Shown: positions 49,101 to 60,879 of the stretch, piece after piece | Numbering within the stretch: position 1 is the first letter of the stretch | Layout of the letters: the number at the start of each line of letters is the position of its first letter | Source: Pandoraea faecigallinarum | GTDB lineage: Bacteria; Pseudomonadota; Gammaproteobacteria; Burkholderiales; Burkholderiaceae | DNA: 64,000 nt | NCBI RefSeq assembly: GCF_001029105.3 | Contig: NZ_CP011807.3 | Span: 2,170,001 to 2,234,000 of the forward strand | Reading direction: 5' to 3' | Made by a program: the position numbers and the translations under genes | The notes under the pieces: model-generated | Databases searched by the model: none | Told to the model about the DNA's origin: nothing | Seen by the model: only the letters and a program-made list of their open reading frames with translations

Positions 49101-49667
49101 CGCAAGGTCTTCCTCGACGCCCAATCGGCTGACCTGAACGACGCCATCGAAACGCTCGAAGGCGCCATCCGCAAGATCGACGAAGAAACGCGCGTGTTGC
49201 TGCAAGGCACGTTCGACGAAGTGAACAAGCATTTCGGCGAACTGTTCCCGATGCTGTTTGGCGGCGGGCAGGCGAAGCTCATCATGACCGGCGACGAAAT
49301 TCTCGATGCCGGCGTGCAGGTCATGGCACAACCGCCGGGCAAGAAGAACTCCACGATTCATTTGCTGTCTGGTGGTGAGAAGGCGCTCACGGCCATTGCA
49401 CTGGTGTTCGGGATGTTCCAGCTCAATCCTGCGCCGTTCTGCCTGCTTGACGAGGTGGACGCGCCGCTCGACGACGCAAACACCGAGCGTTACGCCAAAA
49501 TGGTGGCGCGCATGTCGGACCGTACCCAATTCGTATTTATTTCGCATAACAAAATCGCAATGGAAATGGCCAATCAACTCATCGGCGTCACCATGCAGGA
49601 ACAGGGGGTGTCGCGGATCGTGGCGGTGGACATGGAGTCTGCGATCAATCTGGCCGAGATCGCCTGA
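46152..49667 (+). CDS. smc: Chromosome segregation protein SMC
   Basis: A 1171-residue SMC ATPase that folds and compacts the chromosome. The N-terminal head has GIVGPNGCGKSNIIDAVRW (about 29-47). Two long coiled coils (about 165-480 and 660-1010, Glu/Gln/Ala/Arg heptads) flank the hinge (about 500-650), which here has KVQPWLDKHELGQLPRLWKK. The C-terminal head has the signature HLLSGGEKALTAIAL (about 1070) and Walker B PFCLLDEVDAPLDDAN (about 1096). GTG start at 46152 begins MRLTSIKLAGFKSFVDPT, the invariant N-terminus. zipA follows after 39 bases. No ScpA/ScpB genes are in the window. Confidence 0.98.
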   Translation: MRLTSIKLAGFKSFVDPTNFAVPGQLVGIVGPNGCGKSNIIDAVRWVLGESRASELRGESMQDVIFNGSTARKQASRASVELVFDNSAGRAAGQWSQYAEIAVKRVLTRDGTSSYYINNLPARRRDIQDIFLGTGLGPRAYAIIGQGMISRIIEAKPEELRVFLEEAAGVSKYKERRRETENRLQDTRENLTRVEDILRELGTNLEKLESQAVVANRFKDLQRDGEEKQQLLWLLRKNEAQNEQERQQRAIESAQVDLEAQMARLRGSEADLETLRAAHYTATDAVQAAQSAMYEANSEVSRLEAEIRYVVESRNRVQAQLAALTSQREQWQARSAQSEEALALAEEELIIAEERAATAQDQAADQNEALPALEAGWRDAQNRLNEQRSEIAQVEQNLKLEAAHQRNADQALQQLQQRQERLQGEARGLDRPDEAELEMQRADLAEHQAMLEDAQAELADAQERLPRLEAERAEAQARVQSEAATIAQLEARLAALKQLQESVQTEGKVQPWLDKHELGQLPRLWKKLHIEPGWESALESVLRERLAALEISNLDWVKAFASDAPPAKLAFYSPPPAARTPESPASLRPLLSLLRIDDPGLRAVLQEWLGQIFVADDLAQAMVARAQLPEGASIVVKAGHQVTRVGVQLYAADSEQAGLLARQQEIENLGKQLRAQALLSDEAKSAAVRAEAAYSQAAQSLTEVRGRAERATQRVHALQMEVLKLTQAYERYNARSTQIDEELREIAAQIEEQLAMRAESEANFEQSDARLAELQATFEDGQLEFESLDSQLSDARNRARELERLAQEASYAQKGIASKIDEHRRNIQTALEQAERLVVSIEQAQAELAQITEQTAENGLQDALELRAEKEEILGAARIELDALTQKLRQSDEERLAAERGLQPLRERITELQLKEQAARLNREQFVEQLTAAEVDEQALSAKLTPDMKPSYLQGEVTRINNAINALGPVNMAALEELETARERKVFLDAQSADLNDAIETLEGAIRKIDEETRVLLQGTFDEVNKHFGELFPMLFGGGQAKLIMTGDEILDAGVQVMAQPPGKKNSTIHLLSGGEKALTAIALVFGMFQLNPAPFCLLDEVDAPLDDANTERYAKMVARMSDRTQFVFISHNKIAMEMANQLIGVTMQEQGVSRIVAVDMESAINLAEIA

Positions 49668-49706
49668 CCCCGCGCCCACGATGGAGAAGAGAGAGGAACG
49701 CCGCGC

Positions 49707-51236
49707 ATGAATGAACTGCAGCTGAGCTTGATTGCCGCAGGGGTAGTGGTACTGCTGGGGGTGGTCGCCTATAACGCCTGGCAAGGCAGCAAGGCACGCG
49801 CGCGCATACCGCGTCGCATGCCGGTCGATGGTGCGGACATCGACACAAATGTCGGCGCCCCTGACGCCGATGACGACCGTCCGTTCATCGAACCCACGCT
49901 TTCGCCGCCGCGCGTGCCTGCGCACTCGGTTGAGCGCCGTGAACCGACGCTGGGACCGGCAACCGCCGGTACGTCGGTGCAGGATGCCTTTGCGATCAAC
50001 GAAGATGCCTGGGATGCGCCGCCTGCCGCACGCAAGCGCGCCGCGCAGGAAGCCGCTGCGCGTGCCGCTGCCGAGGGGGCGGATGGCGGCGAGCCGGGTG
50101 TCGTCGCCGAAGCTTCGCCTGCACGCCAGCCTGGCGATGACGATCCGTCTCACGAATCACAGGAGGCCGCCGTGGCCAGCGCCGTAGCACGCGTCGATGC
50201 CGAGCTTGCTGCCGACGACACCGTCGATGCAGCGACTGCGGGCGCTGCGGCCGCGGCAGCGGGGGCGCTGGACCTCCCGGATGCCGCTGCCCGGCCGGGC
50301 GGCGAGGCTGCTGCCGAAGCGGCGCCGTCGGCATCGGCCGGTCCGGCATCGTCCGTGCCGTCCGCGGTAGCCACTGCGCCGGTAGCCGCTGCCCGCTCCG
50401 CAACGCCGAGCGGCCCGCCGTCGATCATCGACGAGCGCATCGATTGCATCGTCGAATTGCCGTTGGCGAACATGGTGGCCGCGGAGCGCCTGATGCCCCT
50501 CACGGTACGGATGCGTCGTGCAGGCAGCAAGCCGGTCAATGTCGAAGGCCGCCTGGACGAAAGCTCGGTCTGGGAACCCATTCGCACGGGCGGACGCTAT
50601 CACCAGTTGCGCATGGCCGTACAACTGGCCAATCGCGCGGGGGCGTTGAATGAGGTCGAATTCTCCGAGTTTTCGAATCTCGTTCAAACGCTGGCCGACG
50701 CCGTGGATGCCCTGCCGGAGTTGCCGGACATGATGGAGACGGTCGCGCGTGGCCGCGAACTCGACGGCTTTGCCGCGCAGTGCGACGCGCAACTGTCGGT
50801 CAACGTGCTGTCGGACGGCGCCCCGTGGTCGGCGAACTACGTTCAGGCAGTTGCCACGCAGGACGGCTTGCTCCTCTCGCGCGACGGTATGCGGTTCGTG
50901 AAGCTCGATGCGCGTCAGAATCCGGTGTTCATGCTGCAATTCGGCGACACCAACTTCCTGCGAGACGACCTGACGTACAAGGGCGGTGACCTCATCACCA
51001 TGCTGCTCGACGTGCCGGTCGCCGACGAGGACCTGTTGCCGTTCCGGCTGATGTGCGACTACGCGCGTTCGATCGGACAGCGTATCGGTGGCCGCGTCGT
51101 GGACGATCAGCGTCGTCCGCTCTCCGATGCTGCGCTGCAAAACGTCGACAAACAGTTGCTCAAGCTCTACGAACGCCTTGAGGCACGGGGGTTGCCCGCC
51201 GGTTCGCCGGTCACGCGCCGCCTGTTCAGCCAGTAA
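49707..51236 (+). CDS. zipA: Cell division protein ZipA
   Basis: A 509-residue inner-membrane division protein. One N-terminal helix (about residues 5-23, LSLIAAGVVVLLGVVAYNAW) anchors it, then a basic patch and a long Ala/Pro/Asp-rich linker (about 35-240), and the ZipA C-terminal domain (about 245-505) that in E. coli binds the FtsZ tail; here it begins near ERIDCIVELPLANMVAAERL. Placement between smc and ligA is the standard Burkholderiales order (zipA-ligA also pairs in E. coli). Linker length exceeds that of E. coli ZipA (328 residues in total). Confidence 0.93.
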   Translation: MNELQLSLIAAGVVVLLGVVAYNAWQGSKARARIPRRMPVDGADIDTNVGAPDADDDRPFIEPTLSPPRVPAHSVERREPTLGPATAGTSVQDAFAINEDAWDAPPAARKRAAQEAAARAAAEGADGGEPGVVAEASPARQPGDDDPSHESQEAAVASAVARVDAELAADDTVDAATAGAAAAAAGALDLPDAAARPGGEAAAEAAPSASAGPASSVPSAVATAPVAAARSATPSGPPSIIDERIDCIVELPLANMVAAERLMPLTVRMRRAGSKPVNVEGRLDESSVWEPIRTGGRYHQLRMAVQLANRAGALNEVEFSEFSNLVQTLADAVDALPELPDMMETVARGRELDGFAAQCDAQLSVNVLSDGAPWSANYVQAVATQDGLLLSRDGMRFVKLDARQNPVFMLQFGDTNFLRDDLTYKGGDLITMLLDVPVADEDLLPFRLMCDYARSIGQRIGGRVVDDQRRPLSDAALQNVDKQLLKLYERLEARGLPAGSPVTRRLFSQ

Positions 51237-51288
51237 ATTCAAGGCGGTACGCGGCAGGGGCGATCTTGTTGCGCACCGCGTTCGATGC

Positions 51289-51320
51289 ACGCCGTTCACC
51301 GTTGGGTGAGCGGCGTTTTT
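51289..51320 (+). terminator. Rho-independent terminator after zipA
   Basis: ACGCCGTTCACC (51289-51300) pairs with GGTGAGCGGCGT (51305-51316), one mismatch, followed by T to 51320. It separates zipA from ligA. Confidence 0.85.
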
Positions 51321-51331
51321 GTTCCGATTGA

Positions 51332-53536
<2,205 letters not shown>

Positions 53537-53552
53537 TGTGAGGACCCAACCG

Positions 53553-54086
53553 ATGATTCGCGACATTTTGAAGATGGGCGATCCGCGCTTGCTGCGTATC
53601 GCCAAACCCGTCGAACAATTCGGCACTCCCGAGCTGGACGAGCTCATCGCCGACATGTTCGAAACCATGAAGCATGCGAACGGGGCCGGGCTTGCCGCGC
53701 CGCAGATCGGTGTCGATCTGCAAGTGGTGATCTTTGGCTTCGAACACAACGAACGCTACCCGGACGCGCCGGAAGTCCCGGAGACGGTGCTCATCAATCC
53801 GACCATCACGCCGCTCACGCAGGATATGGAAGAGGGATGGGAGGGATGCCTGTCGGTGCCAGGCCTGAGGGGTATGGTCAACCGCTATTCGATGCTGCGT
53901 TACGAAGGGTTCGATCAACATGGCCATGCCATCGATCGCGTAGCGGAAGGGTTCCACGCCCGAGTGGTTCAGCACGAATGCGATCACCTGATCGGCAAGT
54001 TGTATCCGATGCGCATTACCGATTTCAGCAAGTTCGGATTTACCGAGATTCTCTTCCCGGGACTGGATCCGAACAGCGACGATTGA
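53553..54086 (+). CDS. def: Peptide deformylase
   Basis: A 177-residue metallo-deformylase that removes formyl from nascent N-termini. The three family motifs are visible: [10 protein letters not shown] (about 44-53), EGCLSVP (about 96-102, metal cysteine) and QHECDHL (about 139-145, two metal histidines and catalytic Glu). [14 protein letters not shown] near the end is common in this beta/gammaproteobacterial subgroup. It starts 16 bases after ligA, not beside fmt as in E. coli, so a second deformylase elsewhere is likely. Confidence 0.97.
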   Translation: MIRDILKMGDPRLLRIAKPVEQFGTPELDELIADMFETMKHANGAGLAAPQIGVDLQVVIFGFEHNERYPDAPEVPETVLINPTITPLTQDMEEGWEGCLSVPGLRGMVNRYSMLRYEGFDQHGHAIDRVAEGFHARVVQHECDHLIGKLYPMRITDFSKFGFTEILFPGLDPNSDD

Positions 54087-54192
54087 TGAGTCGATCGATG
54101 GATCGACGGCGTCATAGTGTGTTTTGTGATTCCTGAGGCTATGCGAGTGTTTCGACCGGTACGGATGCAGAAAGCTCGCCTTGATGAAGTGA

Positions 54193-54234
54193 CCCCCAAT
54201 CGTTGGACATAAGTCCAACCCTTGGGGGTTTTTT
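54193..54234 (+). terminator. Rho-independent terminator after def
   Basis: Outer arms CCCCCAA/TTGGGGG (54193-54199, 54222-54228) and inner arms TTGGAC/GTCCAA (54203-54208, 54213-54218) form one long stem followed by six T. It lies between convergent genes. Confidence 0.92.
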
Positions 54235-54266
54235 CATGGCCAAGTTCGCGATGAACCGGTGTCGAC

Positions 54267-55859
54267 TCAGAAGCCCTCGCCAGCACGCAGGTAGCGCCAT
54301 TCACCGACCGGGAGATTGCCGAGGGTGATGCGCCCCATGCGCACACGTTTGAGGCCGGTTACATGCAGACCGACCAATTCGCACATTCGACGGATCTGGC
54401 GCTTCTTGCCCTCCTTGAGCACGAAGCGCAGTTGCTCCGGGTTCTGCCACTCGACTTGCGCGGGCTTGAGCGGTTGGTCGTCAAGTTCGAGGCCATGGCG
54501 CAGCAGTGCCAAACGGTCGGCCGGGAAGTGTGCCTGTACGTTCTGCGTGTGCTCGTTGTACGAGACGCGCACGAGGTATTCCTTCTCGATGTCCGAATCT
54601 TCGCCGATCAGTTGCTTGGCGATGCTACCGTCTTGTGTGAGCACCAGCAGGCCGGTCGAGTCGATGTCGAGGCGTCCGGCGGGTGCAAGGCTGCGCAGGT
54701 GCGAAGGCGAGAAGCGTACACCGGCGTCGTCTTCTGCCCAATGATGTTCGCTCGTGACGAGCACGACGGCAGGGTCGTAGCCATCTTCGGCTTGGCCGGA
54801 GACGTAGCCCACGGGCTTGTGCAACAGGATGGTCACTCGATTGGCCTGTTCCTTTTGCGCTGCCTGAACGACGGTAATTTCCTGCGTTGGCAGAATTTTT
54901 GTGCCGAGTTCCTTTACGACTTTGCCGTCGACACGCACCCAGCCCTTGGCGATCCACTCGTCGGCCTCGCGGCGCGAGCAAAGGCCCAACTCGGACATGC
55001 GCTTGGACAGACGCAGCGACCCGGCGGCATCGTGATGAATCTTGATGTCGTCGTCATCGTCACGTTCAACGCGCGGTGCCCGTGCAGGACGCGCGGAACG
55101 TTGCGCCGGTTTGTTCCCCTCATCGCGACTGAAACGGCCACGCGGTGCGCGGTTATCGAAGTTGCCGCGTGCACCCCCTTCGGTGCTGCGACGCGGACGG
55201 TCGTCCCCGAAGCGACGCGGTGCGCGGTTGTCGAAGTTGCCGCTTGCGCTACCCTCCGTGCTGCGACGCGGACGGTCGTCCTCGAAGCGACGCGGTGCTC
55301 GGTTGTCGAAGTTGCCGCGTGCGCTACCCTCGATGCTGCGACGCGGACGGTCGTTCTCGAAGCGACGCGGTGCGCGGTTGTCGAAGTTGCCGCGTGCGCT
55401 ACCCTCGATGCTGCGACGCGGACGGTCGTCCTCGAAGCGACGCGGTGCTCGGTTGTCGAAGTTGCCGCGTGCGCCCCCCTCGGTGCTGCGACGTGCACGG
55501 GACTCGTCCTCGAAGCGGGCAGGGCGAGCCCCTGCCACACGCTCGCGCTGACCACGTGCCGGCGGGCGTTCCCCTGTCTGGCGCTTCTCGTAAGGGGTAC
55601 CGCCGCCAACCGGCTTGCGGGATGCGCCGCCGCTGCCGCCGGGACGACGTACGCCTCCCGGCGTTGCTGCGTCCTCCACCGGACGCGGACGAGCCGGCTT
55701 GCCGGCTACCTTCTTTTTCACGCCGCTGGCATCGAGCATGGACGCGGGCACCGATTTGGTCGGACGACGCAACGCGCCGGACGAGCGCACGGGGGCGCGG
55801 GTCTTGTCGAGGGTGCGGGGATGTTTGGCGCTCAGTTTGGCGCGCGGGGTATCGCTCAT
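54267..55859 (-). CDS. RsuA/RluF-family 23S rRNA pseudouridine synthase with repetitive N-terminal extension
   Basis: A 530-residue protein. The catalytic half (about 275-530) has an S4 RNA-binding domain ([20 protein letters not shown]), [10 protein letters not shown], the active-site aspartate in [17 protein letters not shown] (about 397), KEYLVRVSY, and [21 protein letters not shown], ending [15 protein letters not shown] as in RluF-type enzymes. The first about 270 residues are basic and disordered, with five tandem copies of a 25-residue unit ([26 protein letters not shown] pattern, about residues 122-240). The start overlaps the glnD stop by 4 bases. RluF-like is favoured over RluB, but the target uridine cannot be fixed. 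Confidence 0.88.
   Translation of the reverse strand: MSDTPRAKLSAKHPRTLDKTRAPVRSSGALRRPTKSVPASMLDASGVKKKVAGKPARPRPVEDAATPGGVRRPGGSGGASRKPVGGGTPYEKRQTGERPPARGQRERVAGARPARFEDESRARRSTEGGARGNFDNRAPRRFEDDRPRRSIEGSARGNFDNRAPRRFENDRPRRSIEGSARGNFDNRAPRRFEDDRPRRSTEGSASGNFDNRAPRRFGDDRPRRSTEGGARGNFDNRAPRGRFSRDEGNKPAQRSARPARAPRVERDDDDDIKIHHDAAGSLRLSKRMSELGLCSRREADEWIAKGWVRVDGKVVKELGTKILPTQEITVVQAAQKEQANRVTILLHKPVGYVSGQAEDGYDPAVVLVTSEHHWAEDDAGVRFSPSHLRSLAPAGRLDIDSTGLLVLTQDGSIAKQLIGEDSDIEKEYLVRVSYNEHTQNVQAHFPADRLALLRHGLELDDQPLKPAQVEWQNPEQLRFVLKEGKKRQIRRMCELVGLHVTGLKRVRMGRITLGNLPVGEWRYLRAGEGF
55150..55510. repeat. Five tandem 75-base repeats inside the pseudouridine synthase gene
   Basis: Units of about 75 bases, nearly identical, encode the arginine-rich 25-residue repeats on the minus strand. 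Copies differ at a few bases only (for example Thr/Ile and Glu/Gly changes), so they arose by recent duplication or are kept uniform by recombination. All preserve the reading frame. Confidence 0.85.
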
Positions 55860-58420
55860 GGTTCCAATGCTTCGAGTAATTCGGTCTCAACGGCAATTTG
55901 CAGACGGCTATCCTGCAAACGGCTGCCATCGAGCAGGAACGTATCTTCGACACGTTCGCCGAGGGTATTGATGCGGGCGGTTCGCACACTGACGCCATGA
56001 CGCGCAAGCACGCGAGCGACCGCGTATAGCAGACCGGTGCGGTCGTTGGCCGACACCGACAGCAGGTAGTACTGGCCGCGCTCGTCGGGCCGTAAATCGA
56101 CGCGCGGTGTGACCGGGAAACTGCGCGAGCGTCGTGGCAGGCGACCCTTGTTCGGCTCCGCCAGCGGTTCCGCTTTCGTTAGCAGCGACACCAGTTCACT
56201 TTCCACCAGATTGATGATGTCTCGATAGCTGGTGTCCAGCCCAGGGTCGGTCAGCAGGAAGCTGTCGAGAGCGAAACCATGGCTTGTCGTGTGCACCTTG
56301 GCGTCGAGAATCGACAAGCCCTTGCGCTCGAAATAGCCGCAAATGCGAGCGAATAAATCGACCTGATCGCGCACATAGACCAGCACTTGCAGGCCTTCGC
56401 CAATTGGAGACGGACGCGCTTTGACGATCGGTGATGCGCTGTCGACATGACGCCACAAATGTCGCGTCTGCCATGCGACGTCCGCCGGATCATTGCGCAG
56501 GAAATACGCGACATCCAACGTGTTCCAGAGCGCTTCCTGCGCACGTTCGGGCACCGTGTACAAACGCAGCAATCCGAGCGCTTCTTCCTTGCGCGTTTTC
56601 AGTTGCGAATGCGGATCGGGGTTCGCGCCGCCCAGCACTTGCAACGTCAGACGATAAAGATCTTCGAGCAGCTTTCCCTTCCAGGCATTCCAGACCTTCG
56701 GACTGGTGCCTCGAATGTCCGCGACCGTCAAAAGATACAAGGCCGTCAGACGCCGCTCGTTTTCCACCTTCTCCGCGAAGCGGCGGATGACTTCCGGGTC
56801 GGTCGTATCCTGTTTCTGCGCGACTGTGCTCATCGTCAGATGCTCACCCACGAGCCAGACGATCAGTTCGGTGTCTTCCTTGCTGATGCCGTGCCGGGTG
56901 CAGAAGGTACGCGCGTCGACCATGCCCAGCGTGGAGTGGTCGCCGCCGCGCCCCTTCGCAATGTCGTGAAAGAGCGCGGCAATCGTGAGCACCCACGGCC
57001 GGTCGAAGTTTGCGATCAGTTGGCTGCAAAACGGATATTCGTGCGTATGCTCCGCCACCGCGAAGCGGCGAATGTTTCGCACGACCATCAGAATGTGCTG
57101 ATCAACGGTGTAGACGTGATACAGATCGTGCTGCATCTGACCGACCACTCGGCGGAAGTTGATCAGATAGCGACCCAGCACGCTGGTCTGATTCATCAGC
57201 CGCAAGGCGTGGGTGATGCCCTGCGGCTGCTGAAGAATTTCCAGGAATGTGCGTCGGTTCTCGGGATCGGAGCGCCACTGCGCGTTCATCGATTCACGCG
57301 CGTTATACAGCGCGCGCAGCGTTCGTGCCGAGAGGCCCTTCACACCGACGACCTGCTCATATAGCAGGAACGTCTCGAGGATTGCATTCGGATGACGCTC
57401 GTAAAGCCCGTCGTCCACGATCTCGATCATTCCCTGCTTTTCGACGAAGCGCTCGTTGATCACGCGGGTCACGCCACTGGTCTGAGGGAACAGCCGCGCC
57501 TCGACATTCAGCAACAGCACCGTGTTCAACTGAGTGACGGCTTTCGCCGCCCAGTAGTATCGGCGCATGAGTTGTTCGCTGGCGCGTTTCGTCGTCGTCG
57601 CCTCGAAGCCCAGGCTTTGGGCCAGCGCGGTCTGAAGATCGAACACGAGCACATCCTGACGGCGTCGCGCGAGCAAATGCAATCGCGCACGCAAACCTTT
57701 CAGGAACTGCTCATTGCGCCTCAGCTCCTTGAGCTCGCGGTCGGTCAACAGGTCGCGAGCAGACAACTCGGTCCAACTGTTGCCGAGACCTGCCGCCTTC
57801 GTCATCCACAAAATGACCTGAAGGTCGCGCAGCCCACCCGGACTTTCCTTGCAGTTTGGTTCAAGACTGTACGGCGTGTCCTGATACTTCGCGTGCCGCT
57901 GGCGAATCTCCAGCTGTTTGCTGCGGAAAAAAGCGAGTGGGTCGAGATCAGCCGAAAAGCGCTGCTGGAACTCGTCGAAAAGCGCCTGATTGCCCGCGAG
58001 AAGACGGGATTCGAGCAGACTCGTCTGTACCGTGATGTCGGCGTGCGCTTCCGATATGCACTCGTCGACGGTGCGGACCGACGAGCCGATCTCGACGCCA
58101 ATGTCCCACAGGAAGCCGATAAAAGGCTCAACGTGCTGGATGAGCGCCTCGTCCTCGGCGTTGCGATGCAACAACAGGATGTCGACATCCGAATACGGGT
58201 ACAACTCCCCGCGCCCGTATCCGCCGACCGCGACCAGGGCAAAGTCGTCCGGCATCCCGTACTCGGCCCACGCCTCCCGCATGGACCGGTCGACCGCGTG
58301 ACACAAACCGTGCAGCAGCACATCGATCTTGCCGTGCGTGGAAAAGCGCTCGACGAGTTCGGCTTTGCGGTCCTTGAGGGCCTGACGTAGCGGAGACGGG
58401 GCGTGTGCACGTGCGTGCAT
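55856..58420 (-). CDS. glnD: Bifunctional uridylyltransferase/uridylyl-removing enzyme GlnD
   Basis: An 854-residue nitrogen sensor that uridylylates or de-uridylylates PII proteins according to glutamine. Domains in order: nucleotidyltransferase with [19 protein letters not shown] (about 65-83), the GlnD helical domain (about 190-430), an HD hydrolase with [16 protein letters not shown] (about 480-495), and two C-terminal ACT domains (about 680-760 and 785-854) for glutamine binding. The open frame begins with TTG at 58459, but the ATG at 58420 with GGAAG upstream is preferred. It follows map and overlaps the pseudouridine synthase gene by 4 bases. Confidence 0.97.
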   Translation of the reverse strand: MHARAHAPSPLRQALKDRKAELVERFSTHGKIDVLLHGLCHAVDRSMREAWAEYGMPDDFALVAVGGYGRGELYPYSDVDILLLHRNAEDEALIQHVEPFIGFLWDIGVEIGSSVRTVDECISEAHADITVQTSLLESRLLAGNQALFDEFQQRFSADLDPLAFFRSKQLEIRQRHAKYQDTPYSLEPNCKESPGGLRDLQVILWMTKAAGLGNSWTELSARDLLTDRELKELRRNEQFLKGLRARLHLLARRRQDVLVFDLQTALAQSLGFEATTTKRASEQLMRRYYWAAKAVTQLNTVLLLNVEARLFPQTSGVTRVINERFVEKQGMIEIVDDGLYERHPNAILETFLLYEQVVGVKGLSARTLRALYNARESMNAQWRSDPENRRTFLEILQQPQGITHALRLMNQTSVLGRYLINFRRVVGQMQHDLYHVYTVDQHILMVVRNIRRFAVAEHTHEYPFCSQLIANFDRPWVLTIAALFHDIAKGRGGDHSTLGMVDARTFCTRHGISKEDTELIVWLVGEHLTMSTVAQKQDTTDPEVIRRFAEKVENERRLTALYLLTVADIRGTSPKVWNAWKGKLLEDLYRLTLQVLGGANPDPHSQLKTRKEEALGLLRLYTVPERAQEALWNTLDVAYFLRNDPADVAWQTRHLWRHVDSASPIVKARPSPIGEGLQVLVYVRDQVDLFARICGYFERKGLSILDAKVHTTSHGFALDSFLLTDPGLDTSYRDIINLVESELVSLLTKAEPLAEPNKGRLPRRSRSFPVTPRVDLRPDERGQYYLLSVSANDRTGLLYAVARVLARHGVSVRTARINTLGERVEDTFLLDGSRLQDSRLQIAVETELLEALEP

Positions 58421-58610
58421 GGCGGCTTCCAGAAGGTGGTGTAACGAATCAGGCCGCAATGGCCGGGAGCATGCCGGTAAAACGTCGACCGATGAAAGTC
58501 GATGAAAAACAAGCTAACGAAAACCGTCGACAAGGACTCGTCAGGTGCCGATGCAAGCTGCTGACACGGTCAAACGGTCGCCGATATTGCCCGCAACCGG
58601 ATCCGGGCGC

Positions 58611-59438
58611 TCAGGTGCTTGCGGCGAACGACGTGACATACGACGAGCCCGGCGGCGGTGGCGGGGTCAGCGCCGAACGCGTGAGCACCTCATGGCCGGT
58701 CTCCGTCACCAGTACCGTGTGTTCCCATTGGGCCGAGAGACTGCGATCGCGTGTCTTGACGGTCCACTGGTCCGGCATCGTACGAATTTCGCGCTTGCCT
58801 GCATTGATCATCGGCTCGATCGTGAAAATCATGCCGGCCTGCAATTCGAGGCCGGTACCCTGACGGCCGTAGTGCAGAATCTGCGGATCCTCGTGAAATA
58901 CCTGACCGATGCCATGCCCGCAGTACTCACGCACAACGCTATATCCCTGCGCCTCGGCATGCGTCTGAATCGCCTGGCCGATGTCGCCCAGATGGGCCCC
59001 CGGACGAACCTGATTGATCCCGAGCCACATGCATTCGTAGGTCACCTGGGCCAGACGCTTTGCGAGAATGGTGCCGTCACCCACGATGAACATTCGGCTC
59101 GTGTCCCCGAAATAGCCGTCCTTGATGACGGTGATGTCGATGTTCAGCGCATCGCCATTCTTGAGCGTCTTGTCGCCCGGAATGCCGTGACAGATCACAT
59201 CGTTCACGGAGATGCAGGTGGCCTTGGGGTAGGGCGGGTAGCCGGGCGGCTGGTAGTTCAGCGGCGCCGGTACCGTGCCTTGCTCCTTGACCATGTATTC
59301 GTGGCAGAGGCGGTCAAGCTCCCCCGTCGTGACGCCGGCTCGCACGTGCGGCGTAATGAAGTCGAGGACTTCGCTGGCCAGACGGCAAGCGACGCGCATC
59401 ATTTCAATGTCGTGGGCATTCTTGAGGGTGATGGCCAT
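58611..59438 (-). CDS. map: Methionine aminopeptidase, type I
   Basis: A 275-residue type Ia enzyme that removes the initiator methionine. Start MAITLKNAHDIEMMRVACRL; metal ligands lie in LNIDITVIKDGYFGDTSRMF (two Asp, about 94-113), YCGHGIGQVFHEDP (His, about 170), TIEPMIN (Glu) and WEHTVLVTE (Glu). The frame is open to 59606, but homology begins at 59438. The C-terminus has an unusual PPPPPGSSYV tail. It is divergent from rpsB, the same order as in E. coli, and heads the map-glnD-pseudouridine synthase group. Confidence 0.97.
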   Translation of the reverse strand: MAITLKNAHDIEMMRVACRLASEVLDFITPHVRAGVTTGELDRLCHEYMVKEQGTVPAPLNYQPPGYPPYPKATCISVNDVICHGIPGDKTLKNGDALNIDITVIKDGYFGDTSRMFIVGDGTILAKRLAQVTYECMWLGINQVRPGAHLGDIGQAIQTHAEAQGYSVVREYCGHGIGQVFHEDPQILHYGRQGTGLELQAGMIFTIEPMINAGKREIRTMPDQWTVKTRDRSLSAQWEHTVLVTETGHEVLTRSALTPPPPPGSSYVTSFAAST

Positions 59439-59975
59439 TGCGGGATGGGACAAATTGCGTAAACAGTGACGCATTATCGCATCAATGACAGGTTTTGGCC
59501 TTGCCCGGCGCGGATTTCGGAGCGTTCCGACGATGAATTGCCGTGATTCCGCCCGGTGTCGCGCAATGGGCGTCGAACCCGCCGGCAAGCCGCGCAAACC
59601 GGGCATTCACGGTCTGTCATGGCATGTTCACGTGCCGCTTGAGTGCCGGCCCACGCCGATGCTATAATCTCGGGCTAAGTCGAGGACGAGTTGTCAATAA
59701 GGCCGAGGGTTTCCCCTCAGGTTTTGACGAAATTCGCCGGGGTTTTGGGGGTGTTTTGCCCCAATTTGGTGCCAAATGGTGCCAAATGGTGCCAAAAAGC
59801 GGTGCGCCCCGGGGTTTTCGGACGGCAAGGTCGTCATTGGCTTGGAAATTTTGAAATCGCGGGCCGGCGCACCCAGGGTGCCCGATTTTCGCGGACGGGT
59901 CATGCAAAGCTGTGTGGCAGTCTGACGAAGCGGGTACGGCAGCCGGTCTAAGACCTAACCCTCACGGAGAATCAC
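59439..59975 (+). promoter_or_regulatory. map-rpsB divergent region: rpsB promoter and long structured leader
   Basis: A clear sigma-70 promoter has TTGAGT (59639-59644) and TATAAT (59663-59668) with an 18-base spacer. Transcription from about 59675 gives a leader near 300 bases. It contains GAGGG-TTTC-CCCTC (59705-59718), G-rich blocks at 59738-59751, three tandem TGGTGCCAAA units (59767-59796) and ends with GGAG (59967-59970) before the ATG. E. coli carries the t44 RNA/S2 leader in the same place, where S2 represses its own operon; an equivalent autoregulatory leader is inferred. 59439-59638 shows no gene. Confidence 0.7.
59767..59796 (+). repeat. Triplicated 10-mer in the rpsB leader
   Basis: TGGTGCCAAA occurs three times without a gap. 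Each TTTGG can pair with a CCAAA of a later copy, so several alternative small stems are possible in the leader RNA. Confidence 0.9.
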
Positions 59976-60725
59976 ATGTCTGTCACGATGCGTCAGATGC
60001 TGGAAGCGGGCGTCCACTTTGGTCACCAAACCCGTTTCTGGAACCCCAAGATGGCCCCCTATATCTTCGGCCATCGCAACAAGATTCACATCATCAACCT
60101 CGAAAAGACGTTGCCGATGTACCAGGACGCGCTGAAGTATGTGCGTCAACTGGCAGCGAACCGCGGCACGATCCTGTTCGTGGGCACGAAGCGTCAGGCG
60201 CGTGACATCGTGGCGGAAGCCGCGGCACGTGCCGGCATGCCTTACGTCAACAACCGTTGGCTGGGCGGCATGCTGACGAACTTCAAGACCCTGAAGTCGT
60301 CGATCAAGAAGCTCAAGGACATGGAGCAGGCGCTGGAAGCCGGCGAACAAGAGCGCATGAGCAAGAAGGAAGCGCTGCTGTTCGATCGCGAAATGGCCAA
60401 GCTGCAAAAGTCGATCGGTGGCGTTAAGGAAATGGGCGGTATGCCCGACGCCATTTTCGTCGTTGACGTCGGCTATCACAAGATTGCCATCACCGAAGCC
60501 AACAAGCTGGGCATTCCGGTGATCGCAGTGGTCGATACGAACCACTCGCCGGAAGGTGTGGATTACGTGATCCCGGGTAACGACGACTCGAGCAAGGCGG
60601 TCGAGCTGTACGTTCAAGGTGTTGCCGACGCGATCCTGGAAGGCCGTGCGAACGCCGTCAAGGAAGTCGTTGAAGCCGTTCGCGGCGAAGGCGACGAGTT
60701 CGTCGAAGTGAACGAAGAGGCGTAA
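59976..60725 (+). CDS. rpsB: 30S ribosomal protein S2
   Basis: A 249-residue S2. It starts [20 protein letters not shown] and has the signature regions [33 protein letters not shown] and [21 protein letters not shown]2 binds late to the 30S head and is needed for translation initiation. Length is close to that of E. coli S2 (241). It opens the rpsB-tsf-pyrH-frr-uppS series under a strong promoter and long leader. Confidence 0.99.
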   Translation: MSVTMRQMLEAGVHFGHQTRFWNPKMAPYIFGHRNKIHIINLEKTLPMYQDALKYVRQLAANRGTILFVGTKRQARDIVAEAAARAGMPYVNNRWLGGMLTNFKTLKSSIKKLKDMEQALEAGEQERMSKKEALLFDREMAKLQKSIGGVKEMGGMPDAIFVVDVGYHKIAITEANKLGIPVIAVVDTNHSPEGVDYVIPGNDDSSKAVELYVQGVADAILEGRANAVKEVVEAVRGEGDEFVEVNEEA

Positions 60726-60744
60726 GCGGCCACCGCTGCGTAAC

Positions 60745-60776
60745 AAAGGGGGCTGCTTGTGGCGCCCCTTTTTTTT
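60745..60776 (+). terminator. Terminator-like attenuator between rpsB and tsf
   Basis: AAAGGGG (60745-60751) and CCCCTTT (60765-60771) form a stem followed by eight T (60769-60776). As tsf has no obvious own promoter, it probably acts as a partial terminator that sets the ratio of S2 to EF-Ts. Confidence 0.85.
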
Positions 60777-60879
60777 AGTCCGATTTCCCCGCGTCGGGTG
60801 TGCGGATCGCCATGGGGCGGGCAGTGAGGCCGCCCGGGTGACGTCTCTCCCGACTGATTCGATATACAGGAGTAACGAT

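Noticed and set aside
55150..55510. CRISPR-like regular repeats
   Set aside because: Units are contiguous without unique spacers, keep the reading frame and encode a protein repeat; no cas genes nearby.
59691..59951. Small open frames in the rpsB leader as a possible leader peptide
   Set aside because: They cross the structured leader without a good ribosome binding site and show no biased codon content; a leader RNA is the simpler reading.
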